A DNA stretch of 64,000 nucleotides from Cepaea nemoralis (GCA_014155875.1 JACEFZ010011701.1:172776-236775), one strand, 5' to 3'; shown: positions 44,570 to 55,465, counted from the stretch's first letter. Made by a program: numbers and translations. Notes: generated by a model from the sequence alone, not told the origin.

Positions 44570-44790
44570 AGACACAAACAATAGATTGCACGATTTATTT
44601 ATTGCCTGGCTTATTTCGCTGCATCTCGTCAGGTTCATACTGCAGAATTCACATAACATAAAGTAACATAACTAGATACAAGCTGAAATATACAAATATT
44701 CGCAAGTAATGTCAATTGTCTACACCGGTAATTTTAAACTGACTATCACATCTATCTGTTTGCACAAAACCGGCCTGTTGTGACATTACA
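44570..44790 (-). mobile_element. PLE 3' end with hammerhead
   Basis: Matches the left arm of the PLE (33682-33900): AATTTGAATAACGAAGACAC, GCATCTCGTCAGG, GTAATTTTAAACTGACTA and the last codons of the endonuclease (TCTGTTTGCACAAAAC). It ends shortly after the endonuclease C-terminus, a strong 5' truncation. Confidence 0.75.
44578..44652 (-). ncRNA. PLE-type hammerhead, intact core
   Basis: The minus strand has CTGACGAG-ATGCAG-CGAAA and ATC|GTGCAATC. A 4-nt TAAA duplication lengthens the stem III loop relative to 33703-33774. The core is intact. Confidence 0.65.
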
Positions 44791-45772
44791 GAATTCATCA
44801 TGTTACAGTGCGTCAACTAATGCACACCAACCAGAGAAAATATTGCACTTGAACGCTCGAGAAAAAACACCATACGCCACACTTGACACTCGAGATGGAC
44901 ACTTGTCAGCTTATATTTAGACTTATTCGCTTCCTCACTACACATAACCATTGGAGGAGGTCAGTCATGTGACTCTTAGTTCGGCCCGTCGCTAGCGTCC
45001 AACTTTTGAATTGCGCATTCTTCCATCCAAGAAGCAGGCGGGCAGTCCAATCGCTGACGGTGGCCAAATATTCCTAACATCATGTGTAGTTTATTCTGAC
45101 ACGAGGTAAGCTCATCAGTCTATAGATCAACCCGATGCCCAGAAGTGTACAGTTGAGGTATCCAGTGTCTGTGCGTGAATTTAAGTGTATTATTAATAAT
45201 ATAAAAACTCTGGCGTGTCAACTTGCAAGCTGCCATTTCCAGTTGAACTGTGCCATTCCCCGGCCAACTCGACGATATCACATTTTTCTAAAACTGCTCG
45301 CTCTGAAGTGATTCTTTAATTCTGTTGTCTTTAATGTGTGCATATTAAAAAATACTATCGTAGGAAACTGTAGGAGGTGGAATTCTTAATGCACTATTAT
45401 GCATTTCATCAAAAATACCTATTAAACTATCTGCTATCCAGAAGACAGTTTGTGCATGAACCACTACTTCGTTTGAAACCTACATTTTTTTGCCTGTAAA
45501 CCATCTAGAGAGTGAGAGAGGAGTTTATATCTTTCCTCCCTCCTTTCCAAGTTGAGTTGACCTAGGTTGATGTAATATTGTTGTATATATGTGGCAGATT
45601 TCGCACTTAGACACTGCATCAATCAACTGCAGTGCCTAGTAAGTTTACTCTTCACAAATTGCCATTTGTGACAGTTGTGCTTAGACAATCTGTCCAGGCA
45701 TGAGGAAGACTTAAACCTCTGTCTGTTACCAACTGTTGATAGCCAACAGAATGGGACCAGTGCACACTGACT
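44791..45772. other. No recognisable feature
   Basis: Ordinary non-coding DNA as far as I can see. Confidence 0.35.
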
Positions 45773-45834
45773 CCAGAAGAAGAAGAAGAAGAAGAAGAAG
45801 AAGAAGAAGAAGAAGAAGAAGAAGAAGAAGAAGA
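45773..45834. repeat. GAA microsatellite
   Basis: About 20 AGA/GAA units without interruption. Confidence 0.98.
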
Positions 45835-47520
45835 GAATTAGTGGAAGAGGTACAACTTCATGTAATCCTCTCACACTGATGTATATTGATTTGTATCATG
45901 ATTTTGTATGGTTTACATTTTGTAACAGTACACATAAGGTTTTTCTTTATGTTATTCATGAACAAGAATCAATAATATGTGAGTTATACTCATATTTAAC
46001 TGCTGAAGACTGGAGGGGAAGTTGTTAGAATCTATGAGAACCCCAGTCAACAAAAGTCAACATAACACAACAGAACACAACAAAAAATAGTAGGAGGCGA
46101 GTTGTGAGAGAAGAAGAAAACCAGTTGATTGACATGAAAGGCTCAGGAAAAATTACACACAACATGCATAACGAAAATGAGTTGATGAAGATGTAGTATT
46201 TGTATGTCATTTATTAATGCCATCATACCATCATCATCGTCTTGTCCTATCAACTTGACTTGATTTACTCATGGGACAACATATCATCAGTCTTGTCAAT
46301 GCCTGTTTGTGAACATCTCAATGAAACCCCAGGTAAACTGAGAACACATACATACAGCAGGGCCAGATAATAACAACATGCATACAGTGTGATACCTTTG
46401 ACATTCATAGTTAATACAATACCAGCTAGGAGAGGGGTATAGTTCTTACTCTCAGGCTGTTAGATTTCTTCCTTTCTTGTCATCCTCCCTGTACTGTCCT
46501 TATTCATTCTTAACTATCTCTACACAACAATGAGTTGGTTGGAATGTACATACATATGATTATCTAAACTACAGTGGTGCAGCTGGTGGAAGTGTAGAAG
46601 AGAAGATGCAACCAAACTTGTGAGAGATCAAGACGACTCCGGCATCTACCAGAGTAAGAGCAACCTTCAGCTTGACCTAACTGGCAGGTAATGAAGTGGA
46701 TCCACCCACACATGGACCCAGGCTACAGCTCAGTCTCGTTGCTCCAAGGTGACATGTTCTACTGACACATATACATCCACTCAGGCCATCCAAACTCTTG
46801 TTTTCAGGAAGATCAACTGATCCATTGTGACAAGGACAATTTTCTCTCCACAGCAAACAAATAGTAGATAATGCAAACATACTTAGATTAGTTGGGAACT
46901 TGGAAAGGGGAGGGCATAATATTCATGCATTCTCTGTATAATGATTTTGTAATAATCCAATATACATGTGAACATGACTTGAAATGTGTTCCTTGGATCC
47001 AATCCAGGTTTAACAATTAATAAACCCATTAACACTAGATTCTTCTCTATTTTATTTACATTTCACATGTTTGTATAAGATTGTTCGTGAACAAGTTGTT
47101 ATTTTGTGTATAATTAAATATATAATTATCACAATTACTATAATGGGAAATTAAGTGAGGAGGGGTGAAATCTGCTGAGAAATAGGTGAACTTTTCTCCA
47201 GAAACTACCCATAGTCCATATTGTTTTTTCACTGAATCCTCTATCATTCTGAGGCAGTCATTCCAGACTGATTAGAATTTACAAACTTTAGGGGGCTTGA
47301 GAGCTATTAGGATTCATTTGTGATGAGAATAAATTCATAATGTGCTTCTATCTTCCATGGGACTACCCCGAGTCTTAATAGTCAATGCTCTTATCTTGAC
47401 TATTACACTTTTGAGAGGAATTGGGCCCATCTTTCTATAACTACTAGAATACGGGTAATGCACAACGTGATCCTAGTTTCAATCACAACTTCATATCAAC
47501 ATATGACACCTATGTAGATT
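45835..47520. other. Quiet AT-rich stretch
   Basis: The longest part of the window without a recognised repeat or coding trace. A frame at 46677-46880 (-) is Cys/Leu-rich and unrecognised. Introns or intergenic DNA of a neighbouring host gene are possible, but no exon is supported. Confidence 0.35.
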
Positions 47521-47522
47521 AA

Positions 47523-47582
47523 TCATGATGGCTTCCGCAAATTTTAACAAGCGACTATTTTGTGTATTAAACAACATGCGAA
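47523..47582 (-). mobile_element. PLE endonuclease fragment
   Basis: GCAAATTTTAACAAGCGACT and TTTTGTGTATTAAACAACA match 33928-33975, the C-terminal helix of the PLE endonuclease. Confidence 0.6.
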
Positions 47583-48107
47583 AAAACAAATGAAGAGTAA
47601 GGATGCTTATAGTTCCAGTGTCAGTAAGTCAAGCCCGTCTCTGTTGCGTCCTTTATCATACTCCTACCTGGTAGTGTCGAATGTGATTCTTTCTTCCGCT
47701 CACATTACAGACGTTTCTATATTTGTAATATCATATTTTGTGTAAAATTCACCGTCTTTATGTTGACTCCGTGGTTTTAAGTTTAGCTTCCATTGTTTCT
47801 TTAGGCCAGAAGGTTTTCTTTGGATCTGGTATCCGGGGTGGTCTTGGAGGGTGAGATCTGCTGTTGAGACCCTAATCTACGCTCAAACATATCTGATTTA
47901 CCGAAGGATTATATATCGCCAAATGTGATAGATATGGATAGAAGGACGATATATCGGCATACTAGGATCATCGAGTTATTTGTTTTGTATGGTGTACATT
48001 CCGAAATCTCAATGCTCAGTGAACAGACATTTACACTATAGCACTTGTTCATTTGTTGCGCAACATGTTTGGTCCAAACTTATTTGTTTGACAGTGAATC
48101 AGTTAAC

Positions 48108-48348
48108 AATGTGTGTCTCCGTAGCGAAGTGGTCAAGCCGTTTGACTCGGGCTCTGAAGTTGTGGGTTCGATTTCGGGCCGCGTCCTTCGGTTCACCAGT
48201 GAAATTTTTCGGAGACTCCTGTGGGTTGTCGCTAGAGCTACGGAGTTCGTGCTTTGTGCGACGCTTTCCGCGCTGCGGAAAGAGACCGAGCCATATGGGA
48301 TAAAAACCCGGTGCAATGAAGTCGACCCTGTCGACTTTAAGCAACTTT
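48108..48348 (+). mobile_element. tRNA-derived SINE, family A
   Basis: Well-preserved copy: CCGTAGCGAAGTGGTCAAGC (A box), TGTGGGTTCGATTTCGGG (B box), AGAGCTACGGAGTTCGTGCT, CATATGGGATAAAAACCCGG and GTCGACCCTGTCGACTTTAA. Overlapping open frames on both strands are SINE translations. Confidence 0.9.
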
Positions 48349-48544
48349 TTAAGCGAATCAGTTCAATATTTACATGCTGCTGCTGAGCCGAATGTGTTCC
48401 ATTCTAAACATAGGATTATCATTTGCTTTGGCATATCAATTATATAACTGTAAATTTCTGTTGGTTTTATGATTGATTTGACGAAGTATTTTCTGTCGGT
48501 GGACTGTGACTGACACATCTAGATCTGCTGCACAACCCTGAACT

Positions 48545-49245
48545 AGTTGATCAGTTCTTCTCGTTACCGGACACTTCCCCAAATTCCTCAGTAAGGCGAT
48601 CTCTACCGGACACTTCCCCAATAAGACGGTATCTACCGGACACTACCGCAATAAGATGATAACTATCGGACATTACCCTAATAAGATGGTACCTGACACT
48701 TCCCCAATAAGACGTTATCTACCGGACACTTCCCCAGTAAGACGGTATCTACCGGACACTACCGCAATAAGATGATAACTATCGGACATTACCCTAATAA
48801 GATGGTACCTGACACTTCCCCAATAAGACGTTATCTACCGGACACTTCCCCAGTAAGACGGTATCTACCGGACACTTCCTCAATAAAACGGTATCTGCCG
48901 GACATTTCCCAAAAAAAGGAGGTATCTACAGGACATTTCCCCAATAAGATCTACCCAATAAGATCTAAAAGGAGGTATCTACCGGACATTTCCCCAACAA
49001 GAAGTTATCTACCGGACACTTCCCCAATAAAACGGTATCTACCGGACATTTTCCCAATAAGAAGTTATCTACCGGACATTTTCCCAATAAAAAGTTATCT
49101 ACCGGACATTTTCCCAATAAGAAGTTATCTACGGGACATTTCTCCAATAAGTTATCTACCGGACATTTCCCCAAAAGAAGTTATCTTCCGGACATTTTCC
49201 ATTTAAGACGTTATCTAACGGTCACTTCCCCAATAAGACGTATCT
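48545..49245 (+). repeat. 30-bp minisatellite, left part
   Basis: Unit TATCTACCGGACACTTCCCC followed by AATAAGACGG. A four-unit block of about 116 bp including GATAACTATCGGACATTACC is repeated (about 48637-48752 and 48753-48870). The 144-residue frame across it is a translation of the repeat. Confidence 0.95.
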
Positions 49246-50470
49246 ACAAATATGGTTCGGTGTCGAGAGGTAGGAGAAGTGCCTGGGGGTTCAGAGCAGA
49301 AGCTAATGGCCGACGTTTGGTGTAACAGAGCCTGGCATATGATACCACAACATCTAGCTTAAGAATGGAGGTGGAGGCGGTCACTGCAGCTTTCCGCTGG
49401 ATGTAGAATACTATACACACACACACATCGTGATTGTAACTGACTCAGAAAGCATGCTGAGAAAGGTGAGGACAGGCAAGCTTCGTGCAGAGTGGCTTGC
49501 TTCGCTTCGGAGGTCACGGGTGGCAAGCATCGCCTGGATCTTTTTTCTCCGGGGCATGCCGGTGTTCTGGGAAATGAACAGGCGGACAGATTGGCTGGCC
49601 CTGCAAAATGTGGTGGAGTATTGATGCGTGATGAAAGAAATTAAACGACGACTATCAATTGCTCTTCAAAGACTAAAACAACTTAATAAATTATGGAATG
49701 GGACAGACAGAACTACAACAATTAGATTTTTAAGAGCATGCATCTTTCTCATTACATCATACGTCTGAGAGACCTGGACATTTACTAAACAAGCTGAGCA
49801 GCGCATTAATGCCTTTGAATATAAATGTTATAGACGAGTTATAAGAATATCTTGGGTAAAGAAAAGAACAAATGCATCAATACTTCATGAGCTGAATATT
49901 GAAGAAGGTTGGCTATTAAAAACGACAAAACAAAGAAAATTGAAATATTTTGGTCACTTGAAACGTCACGAAAGTTTGGAGAGAACAATAATGGAGGGGT
50001 ATATGCCTGGGAAGAGAGGAAGAGGAAGGCCAAAGAGAAGATGGGTGCAGAATGTGGGGGATGATCTCCAGATGGGTGTATCGGACGCGGGACATCTTGC
50101 TTATGATCAAGAGATTTTTTCGGAAGGTTGTTATGGGAGCGAAGTTCTGCAAAGGACATGCTACTGAATGAATGAATGAATGATTGATGCGTGACAAGGC
50201 AGACGTGGTTGCGGCCTTGTGGGAGCACGTGTACACCTTGGAGGAGCAAATAGATCATCATGATCTGGCAAGAATGAGGCAGCGAGGAGTGACGAGGGGA
50301 TCTGGCCGCCGCTCGACATTCAGAGGAAAGGCGAGACAGACATATAATCAGATTACTACTGGTACTATAGGTGTTGGAACTCTTCACTGGCTGCTGAGGA
50401 TGGGAACGGAGCGCCTATGGGAATGCCCAGAAAGCTGTGATGTCGGTTCCTAGATCAATCAATCAATCAA
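49246..50470 (+). pseudogene. RNase H LINE fragment, split by another LINE
   Basis: The reading begins near 49275 with S-A-W-G-F-R-A-E-A-N-G-R, continues M-E-V-E-A-V-T-A-A-F-R-W (catalytic Glu region), V-T-D-S-E-S-M-L-R-K-V (catalytic Asp), and in a shifted frame P-G-H-A-G-V-L-G-N-E-Q-A-D-R-L-A-G (final His/Asp region). The coding line is then cut at 49631 and resumes at 50195 with D-K-A-D-V-V-A-A-L-W, ending L-W-E-C-P-E-S-C-D-V-G-S at 50451, followed by an ATCA-repeat tail. Stops and frameshifts make it inactive. The C-terminus matches 21436-21640. It lies inside the 30-bp minisatellite. Confidence 0.85.
49620..50194 (+). mobile_element. Nested LINE insertion with 12-bp target duplication
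   Basis: ATTGATGCGTGA occurs at 49620-49631 and again at 50183-50194, and removing one copy with the insert restores the interrupted coding line of the host RNase H LINE. The insert (49632-50182) encodes the RT thumb and C-terminus (I-K-R-R-L-S-I-A-L, E-T-W-T-F-T-K-Q, L-K-Y-F-G-H-L-K-R-H, G-R-G-R-P-K-R-R-W) and ends in a GAAT repeat tail. It is 5'-truncated, as usual for target-primed insertions, with one stop replacing the usual Y-G-C of the Y-G-C-E-T-W motif. A short related piece lies at 58795-58860. Confidence 0.9.
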
Positions 50471-50735
50471 TCCCCAATAAGACGTTATCTGCCAGACACT
50501 TCCTCGGTGAGACAGTATCTGCCTGGACACTTCCCCAATAAGACGGTATCTACCGGACATTTTCCAAGTAAGACGTTATTTACCGGACATTTCCCCAATA
50601 AGAGGGTATCTACCGGACACTACCCCAATAAGACGATATCTACCGGTCACTTCCCCAATAAGACGGTATCTACCGGACACTTCTCCAATAAGACGTATTA
50701 TACCGGCCACTTCCCCAATAAGACGGTATATATTC
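50471..50735 (+). repeat. 30-bp minisatellite, right part
   Basis: Continues the 48545-49245 array (CCCCAATAAGACGGTATCTA, CCGGACA). The LINE complex therefore inserted into a pre-existing array. Confidence 0.95.
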
Positions 50736-50787
50736 ACTGCACGATGACCTTACACTGGTTGTTTAGTTCAGACTTTAGTACGTGTGA

Positions 50788-50905
50788 AAATTACATCTTC
50801 CATGTAATGTTATCTGTCTAGATAGTTAGCAGTATGCTTCGCTGTACTCAAAAACATGTAAGATCTTGCGCCAATTACCCTAATTTAATCGCTGTTTACA
50901 GGCGT
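50788..50905 (+). repeat. Direct repeat, left copy
   Basis: ACATCTTCCATGTAATGTTA, GCAGTATGCTTC and CCTAATTTAATCGCTGTTTAC recur at 53579-53692. The two copies bracket the 50990-53290 element. Confidence 0.8.
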
Positions 50906-50989
50906 TTCTGATTCTTTATCTTTAGTAGGTGTAATCTGAAGGCATGGAGAGTTTAAAGTACGTATATTGTGACTATCGTTGTTTATATA

Positions 50990-53220
50990 CTACTAGCTGA
51001 CACGGCCCGGCTTCGCCCAGTCCCTGGTCGGGAGCATCTCATTTAATTCATATAAGTAGTCATATAAGTTCTCGTTCCCGTTACCGACTGTCTGTCTTTC
51101 TGTCTGTCTTTCTGTCTGTCTGTCTGACCCGGCCCGGCATCGCCCAACTCCTGGTGTGGAGCATCTCATTTAATTCATATAAGTAGTCATATAAGCTCCC
51201 GTTCCCGTTCCCGACTATCTATCTGTCTGTCTGTCTGTCTATCTGTCTGATCCGGCCCGGCTTCGCCCAGCCCCTGATGGCGAGCATCTAATTTAATTCA
51301 TATAAGTAGTCATATAAGTTCCCGTTCCCGACTGTCTGTCTGTCCGTCCCTCCCTCTCTGTCTGTCTGTCTGTCTGTCTGCCTGTCTGTCTAATCATTTA
51401 TTGGTTGCAGTTAGAACAACCTTAGATAAACGAAGACCAACTTACAAAAAGCATTAGAAAGAGCACTTGAAAGATCTTTACATCTTCCCCAACAATTAAC
51501 TTGGGTAAATGGAGCGGCGGCAGCAGCATCAGCAGAAGAAGGAAAAGGAGGAGTAGTAGCTGGGAGGAGGAAGAGGGAGGTGGAGAAGGGAGGAGTAGGA
51601 GGGAGGAAGAGATAGGCGGAGAGAGGAGGAGGAGGGAAGAGGAGGGAGGAGGAAAGAGGAGGAGGAGTAGGGAGGAATAGGAGGGAGGAGGAGGGATTAG
51701 GAGGAGGAAGAGGAGGAGGAGGTAGGAGAAGGGAGGAGGAGGGAGGAGGAAGGAGGAGGAGGAGGGAAGAGGAGGAAGGAGGAGGAGGAGGAGGGAGGAA
51801 TAGGAGAGAGTAGGAGGGATTAGGAGGAGGAGAGAGGAGGAGGTAGGAGAAGGGAGGAGGAGGTAGGAGGAGGAAGAGGGAGGGGAGGAGGAAGAGGGAG
51901 GAGGAAGGAGAAGGAGGAGGAGGGAGAAGGAGGGAGGAGAAGAACGCAGGGGGAGGAGGAGGAGGGAGATGGAGGAGGAGGGAGGAGGAGGAGAGAGGAG
52001 GCGGAGGGAGGAGGTGGAGGGAGGAGGAGGGAGGAGGCGGAGGGAGGAGGAATGAGGGAGGAGAAGGATGGGAAGGGAGGAGGAGGAGGAGGAAGAGGGA
52101 TGAGGAGGAGGGAGGATGGAGAGAGGAGGAGGGGGAGGAGTAGGAGGAGAGGAGGGATGAGGGGGAGGACGTAGTAGGAGGAGGAGGGAGTAGGAGGAGA
52201 GAGGAGGAGAAGGGAGGAGGAAGGAAGAGGAGTGATTAGGAAGAGAGAGGAGGGAGGAGGAGAGGGAGAGGAGAAGAGGGAGGAGGACGAGGATGTGGAG
52301 AGAGGAGGTAGAGGGAGGAAGGAGAGAGGAGGAGAGAGGATGGAGGAGGAGAGTATGAGGAGGAGGAGGAGAAGGGAGGAGGATGGAGGAGGAGAGGGAG
52401 GAGGAGGGAGGAGAAGGGGGAGGAGGGATGAGGGGGAGGACGTAGAATTAGAAGGAGGGAGGAGGAGGGAGTGGAAGGAGAGGAGGAGAAGGGAGGAGGA
52501 AGGAAGAGGAGTGATTAGGAGGAGGGAGGAGGCGAGGAGGTAGGAGGAAGAGGGAGGAGGAGGAGGAAGGAGGAGGAGGAGGGGAAGAGGGTAGGAGGGG
52601 AGAGGAGGAGGAGGATTTTAACGCATATGTCTGTAGACAACTGCAGCGAAAAGGTGGGTCTGTCTATCTATCTGACCCGCGTGGCTTCGCCCAGCTCCTG
52701 GCAGGTAGCGCCTCATTAAATTCATACAACAAAAAAAGTAACTTAAAAGAATGTCCTACCACACACCATCCATTATTTTTAATGAAAACTCTTTCTAATC
52801 ACCTGCATGACTACAGTAACTTCTTAAGCAAAAAAAGATGAGTTACAATGTTATGCATTATGCATTATTTTTATGAAAACTTTGAAAATGCCTTACAGAT
52901 TGTATCATTGTTTATTATAACTCATATGCCGGTACATAACTATGGACAAAGAGTTTATAAATCTTTGAAAACGATGCCACAATATGACTATAAGTTATAC
53001 TGAAAAGTTATCCCCCTTGAAATAACTTTTACAGAGTTAAGTCCCCTGAGATATATGAAATTACAATGAAAAATGGAAAATGAAATAATATTGGGTAAGC
53101 AGCCGATTTCACACTAAAAAAATATGACAGTTGGCAGCTCTGGAATGAAAGGAAGACGTGTAGAAAATTTCATCTCAATCGGATGGGCCGTTCGCGAGCG
53201 CACAAAGGACATACGGACAT

Positions 53221-53262
<42 letters not shown>

Positions 53263-53290
53263 GGAGATCGCAATTTATATATAAGATATT
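50990..53290 (+). mobile_element. Repeat element with CTAGCTGAC start and CAGA/TATATAAGAT end
   Basis: The left end ACTAGCTGACACGGCCCGGC and the right end, with TTCGCGAGCGCACAAAGGAC, a CAGA run and ATTTATATATAAGAT, resemble the ends of a dispersed element type common in invertebrate genomes. The head (CCCGGCTTCGCCCAG plus CATATAAGTAGTCATATAAG) is repeated about every 125 bp at 50997, 51123 and 51247, each followed by CTGT repeats, and a fourth partial head is at 52672. No coding region is visible. Class uncertain. Confidence 0.55.
51530..52615. repeat. GGA-rich microsatellite
   Basis: About 1.1 kb of GGA/GAGGAG units with many small interruptions; an almost pure purine strand capable of triplex or G-rich structures. 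The Arg/Glu-rich frame at 52232-52543 is an artefact. Confidence 0.97.
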
Positions 53291-53578
53291 CATGATTCCA
53301 TCAGTTGTGAGCGCATCAAACATTTCATCATCATAAAGATCCATGCACACTGGCCTGAGGATCACGCTTCTTTCCACAACTTGCGATCTTCTTGTCTTCC
53401 TCTATCTCTTTGGGGTTGCTTGTTTACAGATTCCAGAATTAACAGCCATGTGTTAAAATTCATTCTATGTAACACAAGAATTCTTTTGCTAACCGCCAGT
53501 GACGATGATTTATTACATTTATTCTTCGTTTAACAATATGCGGTCTTTGTATGCCCCTGTCTGTTCTTGATCTCTATG

Positions 53579-53692
53579 ATACATCTTCCATGTAATGTTA
53601 TCTGTCTGGATAGCTAGCAGTATGCTTCATTGTAGTTACATTCTAAGATCTTTCGCCAATTTCCCTAATTTAATAGCTGTTTACGGGTGTGT
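53579..53692 (+). repeat. Direct repeat, right copy
   Basis: Counterpart of 50788-50905; it runs directly into the 25-bp minisatellite. Confidence 0.8.
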
Positions 53693-54365
53693 TTCTGTTT
53701 GTTTGCGAGAGTGTTTCTGTTTCATGTTTTTGGGCATATGTCTGTTATATGTTTGCCAGCGTTATGTTTGTTATGTGTTTGCGGTGTCTGTTTGTTTCAT
53801 GTTTGAGGGCGCCTGCCTGTTTCATGTTTGCGGGCGTATGTCTGTTATCTTTGTTCGCGTATATCTGTTATGTGTTTGCGGGCGTATGTCTGTTTTATGT
53901 TTGCTGAAGTATGTCTGTTTTATGTTTGAGAGTTATATTTATGTGTTATGTTTGGTGGTATGTGTTTGTTTTATGTTTACCGGCATATGTCTGTGTTATG
54001 TTTGCTGGTATATATCTGGTATATGTTTGCTGGCATATCTGGTTTATGTTTGCTGGAATATGTCTGTTTTATGTTTGCTGGAATATGTCTGTTTTATGTT
54101 TGCTGGCATATGTCTGTGTTATGTTTGCTGGTATATGTCTGTTTTATGTTTGCTGGCATATATCTGGTTTATGTTTGCTGGCATATGTCTGGTTTATGTT
54201 TGCTGGCATATGTCTGTTTTATGTTTGCTGCCATATATCTGTTTAATGTCTGCGAGCATATTTTTGTGTTATGTTTGCCAGCATGTTTCTGTTTTATGTT
54301 TGCTGGCATATGTTTGTATTATGTTTGCTGGCACATGTCTTTTATGTTTGAGGGCGTGGTTCTAT
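53693..54365 (+). repeat. 25-bp minisatellite
   Basis: Unit ATGTTTGCTGGCATATGTCT followed by GTTTT, about 26 copies with decay at the left side. Because 25 is not a multiple of 3 and the unit lacks stops in any frame, all three forward frames stay open (for example 53595-54374). The predicted Cys/Met/Val-rich proteins are artefacts. Confidence 0.95.
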
Positions 54366-55020
54366 TTTACTTAGTTAAGTGCCAGGGCACCAATAACGTG
54401 AGCTCGCCTGTTAGTAGTTACTACAAGATCGATAACTTCTTTCACAATCCTTCAATAACAACTCTTACAATCCACCAACAACTTCTACCAAATAAATTCA
54501 AACTTATTCGACAGTTCCAATGCATCACGGAACGTCTGCTGCTAATGCATTTTAAAACCAGAAAACCTCACGCCGCAAACAGCTCTTAAAACAATCTCCA
54601 CCCGGGGAGTCTCGACAAGGCCCATTGCTTGTGTTTTCGGGTGGAGATCAAAAACAGGCTAAGACACAAGAACTATTGTATGACAGTGGGTTGCCAAGAA
54701 GAGGCACTTGTACTAAACAATGCAGCTGAAAGCTGGAGGCTAACATATATCGACCGACCAGCCTCGATAATTCAGAAATCCAGTCTGTTTCTGTTAGCTG
54801 TCTGCCGCAGGAAGTTTGCCGTCCCCGGTAAATCACGCCATGGACGGTAAATTCTTTTATTCATAAACTGATCACCAATTGAAGCTGCTATTTATTTTCC
54901 TGCATATAAGTTGCTCATAAGCAGTTGACACGGCCTCCACTCAAATAGTGTTATGCGATTGAAATAGAGAACCTTGTCTGTCAAAAAACACGGTAATGGT
55001 TAACACTTTTTAATGAACTT
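54366..55020. other. No recognisable feature
   Basis: Unassigned non-coding DNA; opposite-strand short frames at 54629-54850 overlap and are unrecognised. Confidence 0.3.
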
Positions 55021-55024
55021 TATC

Positions 55025-55200
55025 TACTCGTATTTCTATAGACTAAGTCACACTTGGTGGATGATGCGGTCTATATCACACGAACCGCCTTTACTTCCTA
55101 CAGCAATCTCTGCTACTAAGTTTATGCTGGGTCCACCGGGGAAATCATGTCCAGTTAAAAAAAAACATTTTCCCACGTCAAAGGAGATTCGAACACTTTA
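55025..55200 (-). mobile_element. SINE family C fragment
   Basis: On the plus strand, TATATCACACGAACCGCCTTTA and TATGCTGGGTCCACC are the reverse complement of the family C body (GGTGGACCCAGC, AAAGGCGGT, GTGTGATATA). AGGAGATTCGAACAC is the reversed B box. Confidence 0.6.
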
Positions 55201-55465
55201 TACACCCACCCACCTTCCACCCTCGCCTCCAACCTTCCTCCACGCACCCACACACCCTACCCATAAACCCTATTCACGCACCCTATCCAAACATCTTACC
55301 CACAAACCCTACCACCACACATCCTACACCCACCCACCCACACCATACCCCCACCCACTCACAGCTACCCCCACCCACTCACACTACTCCCAGTACACCA
55401 ACCTACCCCAACACAACCACAAACCCTACTCCCAACACACACACACACACACACACACACACCTC
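55201..55465. repeat. CCCACAC-rich low-complexity DNA with AC run
   Basis: C/A-rich irregular repeats, then an AC run at 55437-55461. The frame across it is low complexity. Confidence 0.85.

Noticed and set aside
45085..45125. CTGATGAG on the minus strand, a possible hammerhead
   Set aside because: The second core strand is AGAATAAA rather than GAAA after a hairpin; stem II does not form.
7309..48348. Open frames containing S-V-A-Q-S-T-N-S-V-A-L-A-T and similar, on both strands
   Set aside because: They are translations of SINE family A, occur wherever it does, and are frameshifted between copies.
48772..49206. A 144-residue frame with repeated Y-L-P-D-T-S-P
   Set aside because: Translation of the 30-bp minisatellite; the unit is a multiple of three, so the frame stays open by chance.
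52232..52543. Arg/Glu-rich frame
   Set aside because: Translation of the GGA microsatellite.
53595..54374. A 259-residue Cys-rich open frame that looks like a repeat protein
   Set aside because: The 25-bp minisatellite has no stop in any forward frame, and two other frames are equally open. No signal of selection on one frame.
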